DNA of 5,534 nt from Candidatus Avoscillospira stercoripullorum (lineage in GTDB: Bacteria; Bacillota; Clostridia; Oscillospirales; Oscillospiraceae), in NCBI GenBank assembly GCA_018712905.1, contig DVGD01000174.1:1-5534 (forward strand), read 5' to 3'. The translations under genes and the position numbers were made by a program. The notes beneath the pieces are model-generated. The model did not search any database, was not told the DNA's origin, and was given only the letters and a program-made list of their open reading frames with translations. Positions 1 through 5,194 of this stretch are shown here, in pieces (within the stretch, counting starts at the first letter, position 1; every line of letters starts with the position of its first letter).

Positions 1-2213
1 GCCTCGTCGATGGCCTCGTAGGGCAGGAGCTCATAGAAGCTGTCGTCATAGCTCAGGAAGGACAGGGCAACCACATCGTCCCAGTTGTCCCAGACCCACT
101 GCTCCACCTCCTCCCACTCGTTGTCCCGGACGTGGACGGTAATGGAACAGTTGTGGTCGACATAGTGGGTCATAAAGAGCTTGTAGTTTTCCAGCTGCTC
201 GATTGCCGACACGTCGCCCTTGACCCGGCCGGCAGGCGCCTTCACCGGGAACTCGATGACCTTGGTGGTGGGATCGTCGGGATCCTGCCCCACCTCGGGC
301 AGCACCGGGTAGCCCAGCTCCTCGCACACGCGGCAGAGGGGATCGGTGGCGGTGATGCGCACCCGGCGGATATAATAGGGCGAATGGGAGTAGTGCACGC
401 CGCTGGACACCGTGGGCAGCAGGGACAGCGTGCCCTCGGGCTTGACGGTGGTGGCCAGCAGAGGCTTGGGGCTCCGCAGCCGGGCGGCAATCTCCGCAGC
501 AGCCTGGTGGGCGGTCTCCCGGAGGGTATCCAGGAGCTTTGCCTGGGCTTCCTTATCCATGGAGGTGGCGTTGACCATGTCCTGCCAGCCGGTGAGGGAG
601 CAGCCGATGAGCCGGTCGCGCTTTTGCACCAGGTTCCACCGGTGCATCTCCAAATCCCGGCAGGTCATCCGGTAGCCAGCCCGCGCCGACAGGCGCTGGG
701 CGTCCAGGAGCTTGGGAAGATCCAGCTTGCCGTCCTTTACAAAGGCCATCACGTTCACCGTAGTGAGGTTACAGAGGCCGTGGCTGTCGAGCAAAATCTC
801 GCCGCAGGGGTTACAGCCGTTGAAGTTCTCCCGGCGCTTTTTGCCGGCTTCCTCGTTGATCCAGCCGGGCTCGCCGGAGTAGCGCATCTGCTGGAGGTGC
901 CAGTGGAGCTTCTCCCGGGTGGGCTTCTTCTGATAGTAGATGGAGTTGTTGCTCATCTGCCGGTGGGCGATGGACTTGTCGATCTCCCAGCGGCCGGCCA
1001 CGTTGCGGTAGAGCTGGCTCTTGGCCTGGATGCACGTCTCGTCGTCGGCGTCGATGAGGCCGATTTCCGAGGTGCGCCGCACGCCGCCGGAAACCACGTT
1101 CTCGCCGATGATGTTGGCGATGTCCAGTAGGTCAATGGGCTTGAGGGAAGTCCAGGTCTCCTGGCTCCGCTGGCCGGCGGCCAGGATCACCTTGTGGATC
1201 TTATCCAGCATGGCCATCATGGAGCCGAAGCCGCTGGCCGTGCCGCCAAAGTTCTTCAGGCGCTCGCCCTTGGGACGGATGGAGTCGTAGACCACGATGA
1301 GATTCTTGAGGGAGGCATACTCCCGGTTGGTCAGCAGGTCAAAGTAGTGCTGCAGCGCCTGCGCCCAGCCCTCCTTGGAGTCGCCGATGGCCATGGTGGC
1401 CGTGTCCCGGGTGAAGGTGAGGTCGGTATACTCCAGGCGGTCGGCGGGCTTCTTGGCATCGTAGGACTTGTGGAGGATCTCCAGGTCGGTGCGCACCGGC
1501 GGGAGCTTGTCCGCGTCGCTCTGGAGCACCCGCACGCCCACGCCGCTGCCCACCATCAGGAGGTAGAAGAGGTCGTGGTAGGCCGAGAAGTCGTCGATCA
1601 CCGTGAAGGCGCAGTTGTAGTTTGCCATGGGGTACTGCTCGGCCACCGGCGTGCCGCCCACCCAGAGGGTGCGGCCGGACAGGAACTGGCGCAGATGATA
1701 GATGTTATCATAGAGCTTCTCCGCCTCCTCCCGGGAGGTGGGCGCCAGGGAGCAGTTATACTCCACGGCACGGCGCACTGTCTCCCACCAGAACTCCCGC
1801 CGCCCCAGCTTTGGCAGGAACCGGGAATACGTGCGCGTATAGACAAAGGCGCCCAGCTGCCCCATGGGGTTGGGGGCGTGCTTATAGGGGCTTAAAAACT
1901 CGCGGCTCAAAAGTCCCTCCTGCCAGGTGCCGCTGGTGCGCTCCTTCTCCTTCTCCATGCGGTAGAGGATGTAGGCCTTGGCGGTCTGGTAGTGCATCTG
2001 CTCGAAGAGGGTGTCCTCCACGGTGTCCTGAATCTTTTCAATATCGATGATGGCCTTGCCCATCTTGGAGAGCTTGTCGGTGACGGCCTGGGTCATGGCG
2101 TCGATGGCGGCCTCGTCCTGCTCGCCGGCCGCCGCCGACGCCAGGGAGATGGCACGGTGGATAAATCCCGCGTCAAAGGGTACCACCTTGCCGCTGCGCT
2201 TTCTTACGTTCAT
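1..2213 (-). CDS. nrdJ: Adenosylcobalamin-dependent (class II) ribonucleoside-triphosphate reductase, C-terminus cut by window edge
   Basis: Reduces ribonucleoside triphosphates to deoxyribonucleotides in the cytoplasm, using adenosylcobalamin to make the active-site thiyl radical; it needs no radical-generating partner and no oxygen. 737 codons are present. Residues 1-90 form an ATP-cone (VRKRSG at 3-8, IQDTVE at 61-66, AKAYILYR at 78-85). The rest follows the L. leichmannii enzyme: SGRTLWVGGT (179-188), FGGTASG (322-328), SNNS (421-424), NPCGEI (468-473) and TTVKPEGT (588-595). C201 and C481 match the redox pair C119/C419, and C470 matches thiyl C408; the 11-residue gap between C470 and C481 is identical to that in L. 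leichmannii. The C-terminal CxxxxC swing arm would lie in the missing part, roughly 60 residues by comparison with that enzyme. The ATG is fixed by AGGAGG (2220-2225 on the plus strand) six bases upstream and by the ATP-cone starting at once. Transcribed divergently from the ABC operon, with NrdR-like boxes upstream. Confidence 0.96.
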   Translation of the reverse strand, partial: MNVRKRSGKVVPFDAGFIHRAISLASAAAGEQDEAAIDAMTQAVTDKLSKMGKAIIDIEKIQDTVEDTLFEQMHYQTAKAYILYRMEKEKERTSGTWQEGLLSREFLSPYKHAPNPMGQLGAFVYTRTYSRFLPKLGRREFWWETVRRAVEYNCSLAPTSREEAEKLYDNIYHLRQFLSGRTLWVGGTPVAEQYPMANYNCAFTVIDDFSAYHDLFYLLMVGSGVGVRVLQSDADKLPPVRTDLEILHKSYDAKKPADRLEYTDLTFTRDTATMAIGDSKEGWAQALQHYFDLLTNREYASLKNLIVVYDSIRPKGERLKNFGGTASGFGSMMAMLDKIHKVILAAGQRSQETWTSLKPIDLLDIANIIGENVVSGGVRRTSEIGLIDADDETCIQAKSQLYRNVAGRWEIDKSIAHRQMSNNSIYYQKKPTREKLHWHLQQMRYSGEPGWINEEAGKKRRENFNGCNPCGEILLDSHGLCNLTTVNVMAFVKDGKLDLPKLLDAQRLSARAGYRMTCRDLEMHRWNLVQKRDRLIGCSLTGWQDMVNATSMDKEAQAKLLDTLRETAHQAAAEIAARLRSPKPLLATTVKPEGTLSLLPTVSSGVHYSHSPYYIRRVRITATDPLCRVCEELGYPVLPEVGQDPDDPTTKVIEFPVKAPAGRVKGDVSAIEQLENYKLFMTHYVDHNCSITVHVRDNEWEEVEQWVWDNWDDVVALSFLSYDDSFYELLPYEAIDE

Positions 2214-2244
2214 AGTCTTCCTCCTACTGGTTCGTTCTAGTCGC

Positions 2245-2260
2245 ATACCATATATAGTAT
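2245..2260 (-). promoter_or_regulatory. NrdR box, proximal to nrdJ
   Basis: The 16-bp near-perfect palindrome ATACCATATATAGTAT fits the NrdR operator consensus acaCwAtATaTwGtgt in 9 of the 10 core positions (CWATATATWG). It covers the predicted -10 region of nrdJ. NrdR is the nucleotide-sensing ATP-cone repressor of ribonucleotide reductase genes in most bacteria; its gene is not in this window. The assignment rests on motif match, pairing with the second box and position upstream of nrdJ. Confidence 0.8.
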
Positions 2261-2281
2261 ACCAAAAATAAAAAAAGTCAA
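2254..2281 (-). promoter_or_regulatory. Predicted nrdJ promoter
   Basis: On the minus strand the -35 is TTGACT (plus positions 2276-2281). With a 16-bp spacer the -10 is TACTAT (2254-2259). An alternative -10, TATACT (2256-2261), is closer to consensus but leaves only 14 bp of spacer. Transcription would start around 2245-2248, giving a leader of about 35 bases before the ATG at 2213. Both elements lie inside the NrdR-like boxes, so repressor binding would block RNA polymerase. No cobalamin riboswitch fits in so short a leader. Confidence 0.55.
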
Positions 2282-2291
2282 TATCTTGACA
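2276..2291 (-). promoter_or_regulatory. NrdR box, distal to nrdJ
   Basis: AGTCAATATCTTGACA contains the inverted repeat GTCAA/TTGAC. Read on the nrdJ strand it matches 9 of 10 core positions of the NrdR consensus. It begins exactly 31 bp from the start of the proximal box, about three helical turns, so both sites lie on the same DNA face, which is the known spacing of paired NrdR boxes. An A-rich tract (2264-2276) fills the gap. It overlaps the nrdJ -35 (TTGACT) and also holds a consensus TTGACA pointing towards the ABC operon. Confidence 0.75.
2286..2291 (+). promoter_or_regulatory. Consensus -35 hexamer facing the ABC operon
   Basis: TTGACA is a perfect -35 hexamer on the plus strand, embedded in the distal NrdR-like box. 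At the usual spacing the bases around 2307-2314 are a pyrimidine run (TTCTTTTTT) with no good -10, so a functional promoter is doubtful without an activator or an alternative sigma factor. I see no better sigma-70 promoter for the operon between 2290 and 2390. Confidence 0.2.
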
Positions 2292-2326
2292 TTTTGGAAT
2301 CATCTGTTCTTTTTTCCTCCCGGCAG

Positions 2327-2345
2327 GGGCGCACATTCCGCGCCC
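2327..2345 (+). other. GC-rich hairpin in the ABC operon leader
   Basis: GGGCGC (2327-2332) and GCGCCC (2340-2345) form a 6-bp perfect GC stem around a 7-base loop. No T-run follows on either strand, so it is not a standard intrinsic terminator. If transcription of the operon starts upstream of it, it would be the first of two tandem leader hairpins. Confidence 0.35.
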
Positions 2346-2354
2346 GGCCTTCAT

Positions 2355-2394
2355 AGGATGTCGGGAAGCCGCCTCCTGGCTTCTCGTTGATCCT
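2355..2394 (+). promoter_or_regulatory. Leader hairpin with anti-Shine-Dalgarno loop
   Basis: Outer stem AGGAT (2355-2359) pairs with ATCCT (2390-2394). After a small internal loop, the inner 9-bp stem pairs 2362-2370 with 2378-2386 with one G-U pair. The 7-base loop GCCTCCT contains CCTCCT (2372-2377), the exact complement of the Shine-Dalgarno core AGGAGG at 2399-2404. The hairpin ends four bases before that ribosome binding site. The pairing is read directly from sequence. A role in translational control of the transporter operon, through loop-Shine-Dalgarno pairing within or between RNA copies, is inference. I could not match it to a named riboswitch class. Confidence 0.45.
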
Positions 2395-2397
2395 TGG

Positions 2398-2405
2398 AAG
2401 GAGGG
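2398..2405 (+). promoter_or_regulatory. Ribosome binding site that sets the TTG start of the ABC ATPase
   Basis: AAGGAGGG is a near-perfect Shine-Dalgarno sequence. It lies 8 bases before TTG 2414 and 5 bases before TTG 2411, so initiation at 2414 (or 2411) is favoured over the upstream TTG at 2387, which would place the site inside the coding sequence. Confidence 0.7.
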
Positions 2406-2413
2406 ACTTTTTG

Positions 2414-3169
2414 TTGGTTCAATTCGACCATGTACAAAAGCGCTATCAGTCCCCCAATGGAGAGATTTCCGCCCTGGAGGACGTCACCTTTTCGGTGATG
2501 GAGGGCGATTTTGTGAGTATCGTCGGCCCCTCGGGCTGCGGCAAGTCCACCCTCTTGTCCATTGCCGTGGGCTTGGAGCAGCCCTCGGGCGGGCAGGTAT
2601 ATCTGGACGGTCTGCCCGCCGCCCAGGCCGTTTCCCGCATGGGCTACATGCCCCAGCGCGATGAGCTCTTCCCCTGGCGCACCATCTGGGCAAACGTGAC
2701 CTTGGGTCTCGAGATCCGGGGTCAAAAGGACGAAGCGCACCTACAGCGGGTGGAAGCGCTTCTCGAGCGCTACGGCCTTCTGGCCTTTCGGAGCAAGCTC
2801 CCCGGCCAGCTCTCCGGCGGCATGCGCCAGCGCTGCGCCCTGATCCGCACGCTGGCCACAGACCCGGGACTGCTGCTCCTCGACGAGCCCTTCTCCGCGC
2901 TGGACTACCAGACGCGCCTCTCCGTCTCCCACGACATCCACGCCATGATCCGCCAGGAGGGCAAGACCGCCATCCTGGTCACCCACGACATCTCCGAGAG
3001 CATCAGCATGTCCGACCATGTGGTGGTGCTCTCCGCCCGCCCCGGCCGGGTGAAGTCCATCCACGACCTCACACCGCTGCGGGGTCTTTCGCCCATGGAG
3101 CGGCGGGAGCATCCCCTGTTCTCCAAGTACTTTAACGCCATTTGGAAGGAGTTGGAGCTCAGTGCCTGA
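2414..3169 (+). CDS. ABC transporter ATP-binding protein, nitrate/sulfonate/taurine (SsuB/TauB-like) family
   Basis: Cytoplasmic ATPase that powers the importer formed with the next two genes. All nucleotide-binding motifs are intact, numbered from TTG 2414 (251 residues): Walker A GPSGCGKST (38-46), Q-loop Q81 in MPQRDELFPWRT, signature LSGGMRQR (133-140), Walker B LLLLDEPF (153-160), D-loop SALD (161-164) and H-loop H191 in LVTHDISES. The FPWRT segment after the Q-loop and the length are typical of SsuB/TauB-type ATPases; there is no extra C-terminal regulatory domain. A longer form from TTG 2387 has the same frame but would swallow the ribosome binding site. The gene is first in the operon, overlaps the permease by 8 bp and lies divergent to nrdJ. 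The family call is secure; the substrate is unknown. Confidence 0.93.
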   Translation: MVQFDHVQKRYQSPNGEISALEDVTFSVMEGDFVSIVGPSGCGKSTLLSIAVGLEQPSGGQVYLDGLPAAQAVSRMGYMPQRDELFPWRTIWANVTLGLEIRGQKDEAHLQRVEALLERYGLLAFRSKLPGQLSGGMRQRCALIRTLATDPGLLLLDEPFSALDYQTRLSVSHDIHAMIRQEGKTAILVTHDISESISMSDHVVVLSARPGRVKSIHDLTPLRGLSPMERREHPLFSKYFNAIWKELELSA

Positions 3170-3974
3170 ACGACTCTCCTCCGAGCGACTTACGTATCTG
3201 CGCCGCAGGAGCCGGGAAGCCAGGCTTGTCCATATCACCCAGGTGCTCTTGCTGCTCGGTGCCTTTGCCCTGTGGGAGCTCGCCGCCAGAATGGATTGGA
3301 TCGATTCCTTCCTCCTGAGCAGCCCCAGCCGGATGTGGGAAACCCTGGTGGGGCTCTACCAGAGCGGCGACCTATGGCTGCACCTGGGCACCTCCTGCCT
3401 GGAGACTGCCGTGGGCTTCCTCCTGGGCACCGCCGCCGGGACGGTCATCGCCATTTTATTGTGGCTCTCTCCCCGGCTCTACCGCATCATCGACCCCTAC
3501 CTGGTGGTGCTCAGCGCCCTGCCCAAGACGGCGCTGGGTCCTGTGTTCATTGTTTGGATCGGCGCGGGGCCTGAATCCATCATCGCCATGACCCTGGCCA
3601 TCTCCCTGGTGGTCACCATTTTGGAGATGCACAACGGCTTCCTGGCCACCGACCCCGGAAAGCTCCGCCTCATCGAGACCATGGGTGCCAGCCGCCGGCA
3701 GGTGCTCTTCAAGCTGGTGCTGCCGGCCAACTTCGCCACCTTTATCAACGCCCTGAAGGTCAACGTGGGACTTTCCTGGGTGGGCGTCATCATGGGCGAG
3801 TTCCTGGTGTCCCGGGCGGGGCTTGGGTATCTCATTGTGTATGGATCGCAGGTGTTCCAGATGGATCTGGTCATGGCCTCGGTGCTGCTATTGGCAGTGG
3901 TGGCGGCGGGGATGTACCAGCTCATCCGGCTCCTGGAGCGGTCTTTAAAAAAGCGTTTGGAGGGTTCTCAATGA
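3162..3974 (+). CDS. ABC transporter permease, SsuC/TauC-like (binding-protein-dependent transport inner membrane component)
   Basis: Membrane-spanning subunit, expected to act as a homodimer that receives the ligand from the lipoprotein below. 270 residues, usual for the family. Predicted membrane segments lie near residues 24-43, 80-101, 109-133, 136-155, 200-220 and 236-256. The family segment DPYLVVLSALPKTALGP (111-127) is present, as is the EAA loop that docks on the ATPase (IETMGASRRQVLFKLVLP, 171-188, with the conserved G175 and the LP end). The basic N-terminus (RLTYLRRRSREAR) fits a cytoplasmic start. GTG 3162 is chosen because AAGGAG (3146-3151) lies 10 bases upstream, with a second GGAG nearer. 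The start overlaps the ATPase stop by 8 bp, implying translational coupling. Confidence 0.92.
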   Translation: MPERLSSERLTYLRRRSREARLVHITQVLLLLGAFALWELAARMDWIDSFLLSSPSRMWETLVGLYQSGDLWLHLGTSCLETAVGFLLGTAAGTVIAILLWLSPRLYRIIDPYLVVLSALPKTALGPVFIVWIGAGPESIIAMTLAISLVVTILEMHNGFLATDPGKLRLIETMGASRRQVLFKLVLPANFATFINALKVNVGLSWVGVIMGEFLVSRAGLGYLIVYGSQVFQMDLVMASVLLLAVVAAGMYQLIRLLERSLKKRLEGSQ

Positions 3975-4960
3975 AAAAATGGATCGCCATACTCCTCGCC
4001 GCCGTGCTCCTGCTGCTTCCTGCCGGATGTCAGAGCCAGGAGACGGCGCTGACCACCATTCGATTGAGCGAGGTCACCCACTCGGTGTTCTACGCGCCCC
4101 AGTACGTGGCCATGAGCCAGGGCTTCTTCGCCGAGGAGGGGCTGGAGCTGGAGCTCTTAAACGGCGGCGGTGCCGACAAGGTGATGACCTCGGTGCTCAC
4201 CGGCGAGGTGGAAATCGGCCTGGCCGGCCCCGAGGCCTGCATCTACGTGCTGCTGGAGGGGCGGGAGAACGCCCCCAAGATCTTTGCCCAGCTCACCCGG
4301 CGGGACGGCAATTTCCTCATGGGGCGCACCGACGAGGACTTCTCCTGGGAAAACCTCCGGGGCAAGACCATCATCGGCGGCCGCAAGGGCGGCGTGCCGG
4401 AGATGACGCTGGAATATGTGATGAAGCAAAACGGCATTGTCCCCCAGGTGGACGCCACCGTGGACACCACGGTGCAGTTTAACATGATGGCCGGCGCCTT
4501 CTCCGGCGGCAACGGCGACTATGTGACGCTCTTTGAGCCCACTGCCACGGAGATGGAGCTGGCCGGCCAGGGCTATATCCTCTGCTCCATCGGGGAAGAG
4601 AGCGGGGAGATCCCCTATACGGCCTACTTTGCCGCCGGGGACTATATGGAGAAGAATCCTGAGATCATCCAGAAGTTCACCAACGCCATCTATCAGGGGC
4701 AGCAGTGGGTAATGACCCACACCGACGCCGAGGTGGCCGAAGCCCTCGCCCCCTACTTCCCCGACACAGACCTCTCGGTGCTGGAGACCGTCTCGGCACG
4801 CTACCGCTCCATCGGCGCGTGGAACGAGACTCCTGCCATGGGAGAGGAAGGCCTCAACCGCCTCCAAGACGTGATGGAGGAGGCCGGAGAGCTCCAGGAG
4901 CGAGTGGAATTTCAGCAGCTGGTGGACAATTCCTACGCAGAAAAAGCCGTCAATTCCTGA
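3971..4960 (+). CDS. ABC transporter substrate-binding lipoprotein, NMT1/THI5-like (SsuA/TauA superfamily)
   Basis: Extracellular receptor of the importer. The 329-residue precursor has a lipoprotein signal peptide: MKK, a hydrophobic stretch (4-17) and lipobox LPAGC with C20 as the lipidated residue. The mature part shows NMT1/THI5-like landmarks: VFYAPQYVAMSQGFFAEEGL (39-58), EIGLAGPEA (81-89), ENLRGKTIIGGRKGG (127-141), LFEPTATEME (187-196) and IPYTAYFAAGDYMEKNPEIIQKF (214-236, given in part). The ATG overlaps the permease stop by ATGA, with GGAGGG (3959-3964) six bases upstream. Known relatives bind sulfonates, taurine, nitrate, formylaminopyrimidine, riboflavin or other small organics. 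No pathway gene lies alongside to choose between them, and calling it a nitrate or thiamine-precursor transporter would be over-annotation. Confidence 0.9.
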   Translation: MKKWIAILLAAVLLLLPAGCQSQETALTTIRLSEVTHSVFYAPQYVAMSQGFFAEEGLELELLNGGGADKVMTSVLTGEVEIGLAGPEACIYVLLEGRENAPKIFAQLTRRDGNFLMGRTDEDFSWENLRGKTIIGGRKGGVPEMTLEYVMKQNGIVPQVDATVDTTVQFNMMAGAFSGGNGDYVTLFEPTATEMELAGQGYILCSIGEESGEIPYTAYFAAGDYMEKNPEIIQKFTNAIYQGQQWVMTHTDAEVAEALAPYFPDTDLSVLETVSARYRSIGAWNETPAMGEEGLNRLQDVMEEAGELQERVEFQQLVDNSYAEKAVNS

Positions 4961-5000
4961 TCTCTTTCCCCATATTTCCCCACAATAGGATCCATTTCCC

Positions 5001-5063
5001 GGGCGCGCGGCCTCTGCCGCGCGCCTCCTTGGCGTCTCTTGGGCAAATCGCCCTATTTTTTCT
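5001..5063 (+). terminator. Intrinsic terminator region after the ABC operon (two hairpins)
   Basis: A perfect 10-bp stem GGCGCGCGGC (5002-5011) / GCCGCGCGCC (5016-5025) closes a CTCT loop; a G-U pair at 5001/5026 extends it. It is followed not directly by T but, 15 bases later, by a small GGGC (5041-5044) / GCCC (5050-5053) hairpin and the T-run TATTTTTTCTT. The first hairpin starts about 40 bases after the stop codon. The second, with its T-run, is the more classical termination point although its stem is short. Together they separate the transporter operon from the downstream gene. Confidence 0.7.
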
Positions 5064-5069
5064 TCATTC

Positions 5070-5086
5070 TTAATGGAAACTTAACA
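5070..5086 (+). repeat. Short direct repeat, TTAATG-N5-TTAACA, possible activator site
   Basis: TTAATG (5070-5075) and TTAACA (5081-5086) repeat with an 11-bp period, about one helical turn, and lie just upstream of a weak -35. Tandem TTAACA-type hexamers with this spacing resemble PhoP boxes of Firmicutes. Two imperfect units in AT-rich intergenic DNA are weak evidence, and TVP38 genes are not classic Pho members. Confidence 0.2.
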
Positions 5087-5096
5087 CTTTCCCATA

Positions 5097-5125
5097 TTTA
5101 TTTTTAAGAGATTTTCCTGTACAAT
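5097..5125 (+). promoter_or_regulatory. Predicted promoter for the mini-ORF and TVP38-family gene
   Basis: TACAAT (5120-5125) matches the -10 consensus in 5 of 6 positions. At a 17-bp spacer the -35 is the poor TTTATT (5097-5102), suggesting a weak or activator-assisted promoter. Transcription would begin near 5132, placing the AAAGGA ribosome binding site of the 14-codon ORF almost at the 5' end of the RNA. It lies after the ABC operon terminator, so the downstream genes form a separate unit. Confidence 0.45.
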
Positions 5126-5149
5126 GGGGTCGAACAAAGGAAATCCGCA

Positions 5150-5194
5150 ATGTTTTGCTGCTGGATGCAGTTCGGATGCAAATATTACGTATGA
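5150..5194 (+). CDS. Candidate 14-residue leader peptide, cysteine- and aromatic-rich
   Basis: ATG 5150 to TGA 5194 encodes MFCCWMQFGCKYYV: three cysteines and five aromatic residues in 14. AAAGGA (5136-5141) lies 8 bases upstream, the best ribosome binding site in this intergenic region. The stop overlaps the first ATG of the TVP38-family gene as ATGA, a typical coupling arrangement. That gene has no good Shine-Dalgarno sequence of its own. I do not recognise the peptide. It may serve only to deliver ribosomes to the next start, act as a regulatory leader, or be a chance ORF. It does not resemble the usual N-terminus of TVP38 proteins, so a frameshifted start is less likely. Confidence 0.4.
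   Translation: MFCCWMQFGCKYYV

Noticed and set aside
132..1130. A 332-codon plus-strand ORF and further long ORFs on the same strand to 1895.
   Set aside because: They lie antisense to nrdJ, whose minus-strand translation matches the L. leichmannii family throughout. The antisense products are low-complexity G/A/L/V/H-rich sequences typical of shadows in GC-rich DNA.
2327..2345. The GC hairpin as an intrinsic terminator.
   Set aside because: No T-run follows on the plus strand, and on the minus strand it is followed by purines. It also lies between two divergent genes, where no transcript needs to end.
2320..2410. A known riboswitch (TPP, guanidine-I/II/III, cobalamin) upstream of the ABC operon.
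   Set aside because: I could not find the conserved core elements of these classes, such as CUGAGA and GAUCUGG-like segments for TPP or ACGR loops for guanidine-II. A covariance-model search would be decisive.
4157..4867. A 236-codon minus-strand ORF opposite the substrate-binding protein gene.
   Set aside because: Shadow of the clearly coding plus strand; composition rich in G, H, L and V with no recognisable domain.
2414..4960. Naming the operon ssuBCA, tauABC or thiXYZ.
   Set aside because: Family resemblance alone does not fix the substrate and no pathway genes are adjacent, so gene symbols are left empty.
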